NCBI GenBank assembly: GCA_045639085.1
Contig: JAZUCM010000029.1
Span: 1-25,424, forward strand
Length of the DNA: 25,424 nt
Reading direction: 5' to 3'
Source: Gastranaerophilus sp045639085
Lineage (GTDB): Bacteria > Cyanobacteriota > Vampirovibrionia > Gastranaerophilales > Gastranaerophilaceae
How positions within the stretch are numbered: position 1 is the stretch's first letter; every line of letters starts with the position of its first letter. The notes under the pieces were generated by a model. The model was not told the origin of the DNA, ran no database searches, and saw only the letters and a program-made list of their open reading frames with translations. Made by a program: the position numbers and the translations under genes. Below are positions 1 through 6,169 of the stretch, piece by piece.

Positions 1-41
1 AGCAATATTTCAGCCATCGTAAATCCAAGATTTTTACTCAT
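1..41 (-). CDS. Type IV-like prepilin, N-terminal fragment (cut by window edge)
   Basis: Only the first 13 codons lie in the window; they read MSKNLG then FTMAEIL. This is a class III prepilin leader: short and basic, with Gly at -1, Phe at +1 and Glu at +5 for the prepilin peptidase. The next residues match the two other prepilins in this window (10530-11501 and 24392-25405). A strong Shine-Dalgarno, CGGAGG, sits 5 nt upstream of the ATG at 39-41. The gene has the same promoter and G-tract leader cassette as the copy at 10530-11501, so it is probably a paralogue of similar size, about 320 residues. The rest lies outside the window, so its C-terminal domain cannot be seen. Confidence 0.85.
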   Translation of the reverse strand, partial: MSKNLGFTMAEIL

Positions 42-108
42 GTTTACCTCCGTAATCTTGTATTCGCAAGGGTCGGAGATTTTGGCAAAACATGAGCCGC
101 AACGCCAA

Positions 109-183
109 TTATAGCAAGGACTTTGAGGCGCCCCCCCCCCCTATTGGACTGGATATTCCACTAATGTATTTTAATTTAACCAT
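109..183 (-). CDS. Candidate leaderless leader peptide (24 aa) with G11 tract, upstream of prepilin
   Basis: The ATG at 181-183 lies exactly 6 nt downstream of the -10 box (TAATAT, 190-195), so transcription would start at or next to the A of the ATG. The peptide begins MVKLKYISGISSPI, then four Gly from the G11 tract, then AS, and ends KSLL. The 22-residue peptide at 11632-11700 has Ile14, Gly15-18, Ala19 and Ser20 at the same positions. With one G fewer or two more, the reading frame would continue through PQSPCYNWRCGSCFAKISDP and on into the pilin ATG at 41. With one G more it would stop at 44-46, 2 nt before that ATG. Translation has not been shown; the case rests on position, promoter geometry and conservation. 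Confidence 0.45.
   Translation of the reverse strand: MVKLKYISGISSPIGGGGASKSLL
131..141. repeat. Homopolymer C11/G11 tract in prepilin leader
   Basis: Eleven uninterrupted C on the plus strand (G11 in the transcript), flanked by gaggcg and tattg. It begins about 42 nt downstream of the predicted transcription start, the same distance as the second G11 tract at 11648-11658. Homopolymers this long are prone to replication and transcription slippage. Confidence 0.9.
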
Positions 184-189
184 ACTATT

Positions 190-217
190 ATATTAACCGA
201 TTTTCTACTTTTGTCAA
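190..217 (-). promoter_or_regulatory. Sigma70-type promoter of the prepilin leader at 1-183
   Basis: On the minus strand the -35 box TTGACA is at 212-217 and the -10 box TAATAT at 190-195, with a 16-nt spacer. The same TTGACA-N16 architecture recurs at 401-428 and 11707-11734. The predicted start is about position 183, which is also the ATG of the candidate leader peptide. Confidence 0.7.
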
Positions 218-265
218 GGGGGGCGACGAAAAGTCCGGCATTGTTTTTCACAAACCCAAATATAA

Positions 266-394
266 TCAGGACTTTGAGGAAGGCAGTTCTCGGGTTAGTA
301 AAATCTCACACGGGTCGGCACGTGTATAAGAGCCGACTTCGTCGGCCCCCCTACCCCCTATTGAACTCTTTATACTTTCATTTTCATTTAACAT
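266..394 (-). CDS. Candidate leaderless leader peptide of an upstream, degenerate copy of the cassette (42 aa)
   Basis: The ATG at 392-394 is again exactly 6 nt downstream of a -10 box (TATCAT, 401-406). The peptide begins MLNENESIKSSIGGRGADEV, so it shares SSIGG with the other two leaders. Its G tract is interrupted (G5-TA-G6), which turns GGGG into GGRG and leads into a 42-codon frame that ends at 266. Its downstream part repeats the SPDYIWV-coding stretch of the pilin leaders in another frame, and that frame is closed by the -35 box of the next promoter (212-217). It looks like a decayed tandem duplicate of the leader cassette with no pilin attached. Whether it is translated is unknown. 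Confidence 0.35.
   Translation of the reverse strand: MLNENESIKSSIGGRGADEVGSYTRADPCEILLTRELPSSKS
332..346. repeat. Small palindrome GCCGAC-TTC-GTCGGC
   Basis: A perfect 6-bp stem with a TTC triloop, directly next to the interrupted C tract at 346-358. The palindrome at 25316-25334 has the same stem-TTC-stem style on the minus strand. It may belong to a family of small palindromic repeats in this genome. Confidence 0.5.
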
Positions 395-400
395 AATATC

Positions 401-428
401 ATGATACCGTATTTTCTTAATTTGTCAA
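401..428 (-). promoter_or_regulatory. Second (upstream) promoter of the tandem leader cassette
   Basis: Minus strand TTGACA at 423-428 and TATCAT at 401-406, with a 16-nt spacer. The -10 region and the ATACGG before it are identical to the promoter at 11707-11734. It would drive the degenerate leader at 266-394 and could read through to the prepilin at 1-41. Confidence 0.65.
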
Positions 429-440
429 GAGGGCCACGTG

Positions 441-488
441 TTAAATGGTTAATACTTTAACCCCGTTTAACTTTTTAACCCTTTAACT
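441..488. repeat. Degenerate octamer tandem array centred on TTAA
   Basis: TTAA occurs at 441, 449, 457, 467, 475 and 483, so the spacings are 8, 8, 10, 8 and 8 nt. The units are of the form G/T-TTAA-N(2-4). The array lies between the leader cassette and a 12-bp palindrome and has no coding potential that I can see. A shorter related stretch, cttattaa repeated at 8-bp spacing, is at 20555-20570. Confidence 0.6.
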
Positions 489-516
489 CGCCGCAGGCGG
501 AATCCCGCCTGCGGCG
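489..516. repeat. Strong GC-rich palindrome at the 3' end of the unknown gene 522-1223
   Basis: CGCCGCAGGCGG and its perfect complement form a 12-bp stem around an AATC loop, starting 5 nt past the stop codon of the minus-strand gene. No T-run follows in either direction, so it is either a REP-like element or a weak or Rho-assisted terminator. The layout (stop codon in TTGTAGG, hairpin, then TTAA-rich DNA) is repeated at 20609-20641. Confidence 0.65.
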
Positions 517-521
517 AACAC

Positions 522-1223
522 CTACAACCTCGCACCGCCGTTCTGGAGTTTAGAATGCGCATTTTTGGCTCCGTCTCTTTGTTTCGAAACCTCAATTACA
601 AATGAACTTGCCTCATTATCACGTGCGGTAGCCTCTTTCAACGCCATTAATTCCTCAAACCCAAGCTGCGAAATATCGCATTTTTCAGGGTTCCGTGAAT
701 AAATACGAAAAAGACGCTGCGATTCATAGTCCATGCCCGGCAAATTTTGAAAATAACTATGCATTTTGTAAAAATGAAAAAGTAAAAAATAAAAATCTTT
801 ATTACCTTTCTCCATAATGAACATCGGCTTTGACACAAAAGACGGCGCACATCCCGCTAACAAATTCAAAACAAAACCCTCAAAACCTCGACGCTCCAAA
901 ATAAGCCCCTGTTCTTCACTCAAAAGCGCCAGAATTTTGTAGGCGTCTTTCATAAATATGACTTTAACGCCACGTTTTTCTATCATTTCTAAAAGTACAT
1001 CCGACGTAAAATTTGAACTTTTGACAACATCCATCATATTTTGCCGAACAAGTTCAATATTTTTATTGGTTTCGGTATTGAGAGTGAGCGAACAGTTTCC
1101 CGAAATAACCGTTTTAGACGTCGAGTTTGTTGCAGAAGTGCGCAAATGTTTATCCAAACGCAGGCGCAAACCACGCTCTTTCAACGACAAAAACGTATAA
1201 ATCAATCTCTGAAAAAAATTCAT
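522..1223 (-). CDS. Unknown protein, 233 aa, probably leaderless
   Basis: I do not recognise this family. The protein is soluble-looking: a basic N-terminus (about residues 1-30), a Ser/Thr/Asn-rich stretch (30-60), and a mixed alpha/beta-like core containing VKVIFMKDAYKILALLSEEQ. It has no signal peptide, no clear membrane segment and no metal or nucleotide motif. It is transcribed divergently from atpD. The ATG at 1221-1223 has no Shine-Dalgarno, but a -10 box ends 6 nt before it, the same leaderless spacing seen at ribE and the MFS gene. The stop codon sits inside a short sequence shared with the end of the gene at 20639, next to a palindrome. The length and the dedicated promoter make a real gene likely; its function is unknown. 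Confidence 0.7.
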   Translation of the reverse strand: MNFFQRLIYTFLSLKERGLRLRLDKHLRTSATNSTSKTVISGNCSLTLNTETNKNIELVRQNMMDVVKSSNFTSDVLLEMIEKRGVKVIFMKDAYKILALLSEEQGLILERRGFEGFVLNLLAGCAPSFVSKPMFIMEKGNKDFYFLLFHFYKMHSYFQNLPGMDYESQRLFRIYSRNPEKCDISQLGFEELMALKEATARDNEASSFVIEVSKQRDGAKNAHSKLQNGGARL

Positions 1224-1229
1224 AACAAT

Positions 1230-1258
1230 ATTTTACTACAAAAATTTGAACTTGTAAA
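1230..1258 (-). promoter_or_regulatory. Promoter of the unknown gene 522-1223, overlapping the atpD promoter
   Basis: Minus strand TTTACA (1253-1258), 17-nt spacer, TAAAAT (1230-1235), then 6 nt to the ATG at 1221-1223. Its -35 box lies inside the spacer of the atpD promoter, and the atpD -35 box lies inside its own spacer, so polymerase could not occupy both at once. Confidence 0.6.
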
Positions 1259-1273
1259 TTTTAGTGATATAAT
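1246..1273 (+). promoter_or_regulatory. Promoter of atpD-atpC
   Basis: TTGAAC at 1246-1251, 16-nt spacer, consensus TATAAT at 1268-1273. The predicted start near 1280 gives a leader of about 20 nt carrying AAGGGAG, which ends 6 nt before the ATG at 1299. A dedicated promoter here means atpD-atpC is a separate transcription unit. Confidence 0.7.
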
Positions 1274-1298
1274 AATTGCAAAGACAAGGGAGATGCTT

Positions 1299-2708
1299 AT
1301 GGAAACATTAAACAAAAACGAAGGGTTAATAACAAAAATTATCGGGCCGGTAATCGACGTAGAATTCCAACCGGGAGAAGTTCCTGAAATCTACACGGCA
1401 CTTGAGATTTTTAACGATGCCGGCGAAAAAATCGTCGCCGAGGTCCAACAAATGTTAGGTTCAAACCGTGTAAGAACAGTCGCAATGTCTTCAACAGACG
1501 GACTTAAACGCGGTATGAAAGTAATCAACACCAACGAACCCATCAAGATCCCCGTCGGCAAACCTATTTTAGGCAGAATTCTAAACGTTATCGGCGAAGC
1601 CGTTGACGAAATGGGCGCAATCGAAACAGATACGTATTTGCCAATTCACCGCGAAGCCCCAACCTTGACCGATCAAAACACCAATATCGAAATTCTTGAA
1701 ACAGGTATCAAAGCAATCGACCTTATCCAACCGTACCAAAAAGGCGGTAAAATCGGTTTATTCGGCGGTGCGGGCGTCGGCAAGACAGTTTTAATTATGG
1801 AACTTATCCACAATATCGCATCTGAGCACTCCGGCGTATCAGTATTTGGCGGTGTCGGTGAAAGAACTCGCGAAGGTAACGACCTTTGGAACGAAATGAA
1901 AGAATCCGGCGTTATCGACAAAGTTGCACTCATCTACGGACAAATGAACGAACCGCCGGGAGCCAGAATGAGAGTCGGACTTTCAGCACTAACAGCTGCT
2001 GAATATTTCCGTGATTATTCAAAACAAGACGTTTTGTTGTTTATTGACAACATTTTTAGATTCACGCAAGCCGGCTCGGAAGTTTCAGCGCTTTTAGGCC
2101 GCATGCCATCAGCCGTCGGATATCAGCCAACACTGGCCAACGAAATGGGTGAACTTCAAGAACGTATCACGTCCACAAAAGACGGTTCTATCACATCAGT
2201 TCAAGCAATCTACGTTCCGGCCGATGACTTGACCGACCCGGCTCCGGCAACAACCTTCTCCCACCTTGACGCATCAACCGTTTTGTCCAGACAGATTGCG
2301 TCGTTGGGTATTTACCCGGCCGTTGATCCGCTAGAATCTAACTCTCGCGTCCTAGACCCGAATATTATCGGCACGGACCACTATGAAGTCACCACAAAAG
2401 TTCTTGAAATCCTACAAAAATACAAAGAATTACAAGATATTATCGCAATCTTGGGTATGGATGAGCTTTCTGAAGAAGACAAAGAAACCGTTAACCGCGC
2501 AAGAAAAATCCAACGTTTCTTATCTCAGCCGTTCTTCGTAGCCGAACAATTCTCAGGAATTCCGGGTAAATACGTAAAACTGGCAGACACCATAAAAGGA
2601 TTCAAAGAAATCGTCGAAGGCAAACACGATGACCTTCCTGAACAAGCCTTCTATATGGTCGGAACAATCGAAGAAGCCATCGAAAAAGCACGCACCTTGG
2701 CAGCATAG
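1299..2708 (+). CDS. atpD: F1 ATP synthase beta subunit
   Basis: Catalytic subunit of F1Fo ATP synthase, about 469 residues, the usual length. Visible motifs are the N-terminal barrel starting LITKIIGPVIDVEF, the P-loop GGAGVGKT at residues 156-163, the GERTREGND segment with the catalytic Glu, the ALLGRMPSAVGYQPTL and ATTFSHLDAST stretches, and the DELSEED loop at 388-394. I chose ATG 1299 because AAGGGAG lies 6 nt upstream; the reading frame is open farther upstream, but that part overlaps the promoter and the divergent gene. It is followed after 8 nt by atpC. No other atp gene is in the window, and the preceding gene is divergent, so beta and epsilon are separate from the remaining subunits. 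This is the arrangement of cyanobacteria and plastids. Confidence 0.99.
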   Translation: METLNKNEGLITKIIGPVIDVEFQPGEVPEIYTALEIFNDAGEKIVAEVQQMLGSNRVRTVAMSSTDGLKRGMKVINTNEPIKIPVGKPILGRILNVIGEAVDEMGAIETDTYLPIHREAPTLTDQNTNIEILETGIKAIDLIQPYQKGGKIGLFGGAGVGKTVLIMELIHNIASEHSGVSVFGGVGERTREGNDLWNEMKESGVIDKVALIYGQMNEPPGARMRVGLSALTAAEYFRDYSKQDVLLFIDNIFRFTQAGSEVSALLGRMPSAVGYQPTLANEMGELQERITSTKDGSITSVQAIYVPADDLTDPAPATTFSHLDASTVLSRQIASLGIYPAVDPLESNSRVLDPNIIGTDHYEVTTKVLEILQKYKELQDIIAILGMDELSEEDKETVNRARKIQRFLSQPFFVAEQFSGIPGKYVKLADTIKGFKEIVEGKHDDLPEQAFYMVGTIEEAIEKARTLAA

Positions 2709-2716
2709 GAGTAAAA

Positions 2717-3109
2717 ATGAAAGTAAAAATTATTACTCACGAAAGAATTGTATACGAAGGCGAGGCCGACGAAATTATCGCAAAAAGTACAGAGGGTGAA
2801 TTTGGCATCCTCGAAAATCACGTACCTTGTATGAAAGTTCTGGAAATTTGCGTGGCAAAACTTATCCATAACGGCGAAACAAAACTTTTCACAATTATGG
2901 GCGGCGTATTTCAATTCAAAAACAACGAGGCACTTATCCTAACAGATATTGCCGAATGCAGTCATGAAATCGATAAGGCGCGCGCCCAAGCAGCATTAAT
3001 TCGAGCTGAAGAACGCCTGGCTGACATAAAGGCAGAACACGACGCCAAGCGTGCAGAAGTCGCAAAAGCCCGAGCTCTGGCACGATTGAAAGCATCCATA
3101 AGTGAATAG
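2717..3109 (+). CDS. atpC: F1 ATP synthase epsilon subunit
   Basis: 130 residues, normal for the family. The N-terminal beta-sandwich (about residues 1-85) includes the typical ITHERIVYEGEADEIIAKSTEGEFGIL and MGGVFQFKNNEALILTD. It is followed by a helical C-terminal domain rich in Ala, Arg, Lys and Glu (about 90-130), which regulates ATP hydrolysis in this family. GGAG lies 5 nt before the ATG, directly after the atpD stop, so the two are co-transcribed. Epsilon connects the central stalk to the beta subunits. Confidence 0.97.
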   Translation: MKVKIITHERIVYEGEADEIIAKSTEGEFGILENHVPCMKVLEICVAKLIHNGETKLFTIMGGVFQFKNNEALILTDIAECSHEIDKARAQAALIRAEERLADIKAEHDAKRAEVAKARALARLKASISE

Positions 3110-3124
3110 GTAAATAAACGATAC

Positions 3125-3676
3125 GTGAACAAGTCGTTAATAGATATTTATAAAAGATTTTTCAAGATAGGAACGCTACTTTTAGGTGGCGGGTACGTAA
3201 TTTTGCCACTACTTCAATCCGAAATCGCCGCCAAATACAACGATATAACGGACGATGATATTTGCGAATATTACGCGATTTCCCAAAGTCTGCCCGGCCT
3301 AATAGCAATCAACACCGCCGTTTTTGTCGGCTACAAGCTTTCAAAAACAAAAGGTGCCATTGCGGCGATTACAGGCATCGTAACACCGGCATTTCTAGCA
3401 ATAGTACTACTTGCAAATCTCTTGGCGCAAATAGTAGATCTTCCGCTGACCAAAAATGTTTTCGCCGGCATCTCAATTGGAGTATTAGCACTTTTATTCC
3501 AGGCTGTGCGCGAAATGTGGTCAAAAAGTATCATTGACAAAGGCGCGTACATAATCTTTTTGATGGCATTTATCGCTCTAATAGGGTTAAAAATTTCACC
3601 AATTTTCATCGTCATAAGCGGGATTGCACTTGGCACATTAATTGGCCTATTTAAAACCGGAAGCGTAAAATCATGA
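3125..3676 (+). CDS. chrA: Chromate-transporter family protein, first half of a split pair
   Basis: 183 residues, about half the length of a fused ChrA, so this is one member of a short-chain CHR pair. The family signature is at the start: FFKIGTLLLGGGYVILPLLQ, then QSLPGLIAINTAVFVGYK at about 58-75. Several hydrophobic segments follow and probably span the inner membrane. The start is GTG at 3125; only a poor AGG lies upstream, but the start matches the conserved N-terminus. It overlaps the second half by 4 nt (ATGA). Known members export chromate, but many have unproven substrates, so the real substrate here is open. It lies 15 nt downstream of atpC and may be read from the atp promoter. 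Confidence 0.88.
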   Translation: MNKSLIDIYKRFFKIGTLLLGGGYVILPLLQSEIAAKYNDITDDDICEYYAISQSLPGLIAINTAVFVGYKLSKTKGAIAAITGIVTPAFLAIVLLANLLAQIVDLPLTKNVFAGISIGVLALLFQAVREMWSKSIIDKGAYIIFLMAFIALIGLKISPIFIVISGIALGTLIGLFKTGSVKS

Positions 3677-4206
3677 TTTTATTGCGCCTGTTTTGGGAAT
3701 TTTTTAACATTGGTGTTTTTTCATTTGGCGGCGGCTATGCGACCTTGCCATTTTTATACAAAATCAGTGAGCATTACAACTGGTACAGCCTCGACGACTT
3801 AAACAATATGATAGCCATTTCGTCAATAACTCCAGGGCCTGTCGGGATAAACATGGCGACTTTTGCCGGATTCAAAACCGCAGGAATATTAGGTTCTCTA
3901 ATCTCAACGACAGCAATTATTCTTCCGTCTTTAATTTTTGTCGTTTTACTTTCCAAAGCTTTGAAAAAATTCAGCGAAAACCAATACGTAAAATCAATAA
4001 TCTATGTACTAAAACCGCTTGGTTGCGGGCTTTTATGTGCGGTTGGTGTAAATATGTTCATCAACGATTTTTTAACAGCTAACATCAATCTATACAACAT
4101 CATTTTTTTAACCATACTTATACTTTTAAGCTTGCACAAAAAATTTGACCCGCTGGTTTATTTAGGTCTTGGCGCCCTCTATGGTCTTGCTTGTGGAATA
4201 TATTAA
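3673..4206 (+). CDS. chrA: Chromate-transporter family protein, second half of a split pair
   Basis: 177 residues, homologous to its upstream neighbour. The repeated CHR signature is well preserved: FFNIGVFSFGGGYATLPFLY near the N-terminus, then SITPGPVGINMATFAGFKTAG. Hydrophobic segments fill the rest. Translation is coupled to the first half by an ATGA overlap at 3673-3676, which suggests that equal amounts form a heterodimer in the inner membrane. The first partner has QSLPGLIAIN where this one has SITPGPVGIN, so the two halves are not interchangeable. Chromate or another oxyanion is the family-based guess for the substrate. Confidence 0.88.
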   Translation: MILLRLFWEFFNIGVFSFGGGYATLPFLYKISEHYNWYSLDDLNNMIAISSITPGPVGINMATFAGFKTAGILGSLISTTAIILPSLIFVVLLSKALKKFSENQYVKSIIYVLKPLGCGLLCAVGVNMFINDFLTANINLYNIIFLTILILLSLHKKFDPLVYLGLGALYGLACGIY

Positions 4207-4280
4207 CACCTCAACTTATTAACCATCTTTCACATATTATTCACTTAGCCACCGTCTTCTTAAACACTGGCGCTACCCTC

Positions 4281-4310
4281 TTGCCTTTTTGACGTCACTT
4301 GTGCTATAAA
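4281..4310 (+). promoter_or_regulatory. Promoter of ribE giving a leaderless mRNA
   Basis: TTGCCT at 4281-4286, 18-nt spacer, TATAAA at 4305-4310, then 6 nt to the ATG at 4317. A transcript starting 7 nt past the -10 box begins with AUG. This leaves no room for an FMN riboswitch, which precedes riboflavin genes in many other bacteria. Confidence 0.6.
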
Positions 4311-4316
4311 TATGTT

Positions 4317-4955
4317 ATGTTCACAGGGATTATCGAAGAAATTGGAGAAATAAAAAGGTTTCAACGCTCAGCAAACGGCAACGCAAAGCTGGAAGTTTTG
4401 TGTGACAAGGTGTTAAAGGATTGCAAACTCGGTGACAGTATCGCTATTGACGGCGTTTGCCAAACCGTAATCGAGTTTACCCAAAATTCGTTCAAGGTTG
4501 AAGTAAGTCAAGAAACCCTTAGAGTAACAACCTTTTCGGCTTTTACCCAAGGCCAAAAAGTCAACTTAGAACGCGCCCTAACCCCCACATCAAGAATGGG
4601 CGGCCACATCGTTCAAGGCCACGTAGATTCAACCGGGAAACTCTTAAAAATTGAGAAATTGGACAATTTTTACAATATGTATTTCGAAACCAACGACACA
4701 AAATATATTGTCAAAAAAGGCTCTATAACAATAAATGGGATAAGTTTGACAATCGCTGACGTTAACGAAACGTGTTTCAAAATAGCCGTAATCCCCCACA
4801 CCTACGAACACACAACGCTTAAAAACCTAAATATCGGCTCTATTGTAAATATTGAAACAGATATTTTAGGTCGATATATTGAAAAATTTTTATCTCCGAA
4901 CGATAATAAAAGTAGAATTAGCATGGAGTTTTTAAGCGAAAATGGATTTATTTAG
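4317..4955 (+). CDS. ribE: Riboflavin synthase, alpha chain
   Basis: 212 residues. It converts two 6,7-dimethyl-8-ribityllumazine molecules to riboflavin plus a pyrimidine. The protein consists of two homologous lumazine-binding barrels. The first starts MFTGIIEEIGEI and contains SIAIDGVCQTV and ALTPTSRMGGHIVQGHVD; the second contains GSITINGISLTIADV and a final HTYEHTTL segment. I start it at ATG 4317 because MFTGIIE is the universal family N-terminus; a TTG at 4299 in the same frame lies inside the promoter. No Shine-Dalgarno is present and the -10 box ends 6 nt before the ATG. Its end overlaps ribBA by 14 nt, so translation is probably coupled. Confidence 0.96.
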   Translation: MFTGIIEEIGEIKRFQRSANGNAKLEVLCDKVLKDCKLGDSIAIDGVCQTVIEFTQNSFKVEVSQETLRVTTFSAFTQGQKVNLERALTPTSRMGGHIVQGHVDSTGKLLKIEKLDNFYNMYFETNDTKYIVKKGSITINGISLTIADVNETCFKIAVIPHTYEHTTLKNLNIGSIVNIETDILGRYIEKFLSPNDNKSRISMEFLSENGFI

Positions 4956-6156
4956 TTTTAAATTTGACAAAATCGAAGACGCGATTGCCGACTACAAAGC
5001 AGGCCGTCCGATAATAGTGGCTGACGATGAAGACCGCGAAAATGAAGGCGACTTGATATGTTCTGCACAAATGGCAACACCTGAAATCATAAACTTTATG
5101 GCAAAAGAATGTCGCGGCCTAATTTGCCTTGCAATCGCCCCGGAAATCGCGCAACGCCTTGATTTACCACAAATGGTCGAAAACAACACCGAAGGTCTCA
5201 AAACGGCGTTCACCCTGAGCATTGACGGTGCAGAAAAATACGGAGTAACAACCGGGATTTCCGCTTACGACCGTGCAAAAACAATACAAATCGCTATTGC
5301 ACCAGATACCACACCAACAGATTTGAGACGCCCCGGACATATTTTCCCTTGTGTAGCCAAGAAAGGTGGCGTCTTGGAGCGCACAGGCCACACTGAAACC
5401 GCCGTCGACTTGGCAAAAATTTGTGGCCACGCACCGGCAGGCGTAATGTGCGAAATAATGATGGATGATGGGCAAATGGCGCGCCGCGACGATTTAAGAC
5501 GGTTTGCAAACCATCACGACATTAAGTTTGTATCTGTAGCACAACTAATCGCGTACCGTTTAAAATCCGAAACACACATCACACGCGACGCAGAAGCAAA
5601 TCTTCCAACACAATTTGGCGACTTCAAAATTTACGGTTATACAAATCACTTGAATGGTCAAGAACACGTCGCGCTCGTAAAAGACGACGGTTCCGACAAA
5701 ATGCCATTAATTAGGGTTCATAGCGAATGCCTGACCGGGGATATTTTCCACAGTCTAAAATGCGACTGCAACCAACAACTTCACGAAGCGTTAAAGATGA
5801 TTAACCAAAACGGCCGAGGCGCTCTTATTTATATGCGTGGACACGAAGGACGCGGAATCGGTATTGTCAACAAAATAAAAGCTTACGCGCTACAAGAACA
5901 AGGCCAAGACACCGTCGAAGCAAATGTCTCCTTAGGTTTTAAACCTGATTTAAGAGAATACGGCGCCGGCGCACAAATAATCCGCGATATCGGATTCACG
6001 ACTTTTGATTTAATAACTAACAATCCACGAAAAATCGTCGGCTTGGATGGTTACGGACTAACAATTCATGATATAGTTAAAATAGAACCAGAAATCAACG
6101 AATATAATCAAAAATATATGCACACCAAAAAAGAAAAAATGTGCCACATGATATAA
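4942..6156 (+). CDS. ribBA: Bifunctional DHBP synthase / GTP cyclohydrolase II
   Basis: 404 residues, with two riboflavin-pathway enzymes in one chain. Residues from about 1 to 205 are RibB (ribulose-5-phosphate to 3,4-dihydroxy-2-butanone 4-phosphate), shown by ADDEDRENEGDL, YGVTTGISAYDRAKT, RRPGHIFPC and RTGHTETAVDLAKICG. Residues from about 206 to 400 are RibA (GTP to the diaminopyrimidine intermediate), shown by VHSECLTGDIFHSLKCDC with the three zinc cysteines, RGHEGRGIGIVNKIKAYALQ, and LREYGAGAQIIRDIG. It starts inside ribE. The lumazine synthase and RibD genes are not here, so they must lie elsewhere in the genome. Confidence 0.97.
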   Translation: MDLFSFKFDKIEDAIADYKAGRPIIVADDEDRENEGDLICSAQMATPEIINFMAKECRGLICLAIAPEIAQRLDLPQMVENNTEGLKTAFTLSIDGAEKYGVTTGISAYDRAKTIQIAIAPDTTPTDLRRPGHIFPCVAKKGGVLERTGHTETAVDLAKICGHAPAGVMCEIMMDDGQMARRDDLRRFANHHDIKFVSVAQLIAYRLKSETHITRDAEANLPTQFGDFKIYGYTNHLNGQEHVALVKDDGSDKMPLIRVHSECLTGDIFHSLKCDCNQQLHEALKMINQNGRGALIYMRGHEGRGIGIVNKIKAYALQEQGQDTVEANVSLGFKPDLREYGAGAQIIRDIGFTTFDLITNNPRKIVGLDGYGLTIHDIVKIEPEINEYNQKYMHTKKEKMCHMI

Positions 6157-6169
6157 AAAGGAATAGCAA

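Noticed and set aside
211..396. A 61-codon plus-strand open frame in the leader region
   Set aside because: It lies antisense to the promoter and leader cassettes, crosses the C tract, and has no ribosome-binding site or recognisable sequence.
489..516. Classical Rho-independent terminator
   Set aside because: The stem is strong, but no T-run follows on either strand, so I list it as a palindromic repeat that may or may not terminate.
1041..1298. A longer start for atpD
   Set aside because: The upstream extension overlaps the divergent gene and both promoters, and has no homology to the beta subunit. ATG 1299 has a good Shine-Dalgarno and the family N-terminus.
4207..4316. FMN riboswitch upstream of ribE
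   Set aside because: None of the conserved FMN-element sequence is visible, and the -10 box ends 6 nt before the ATG, so no leader exists to hold it.
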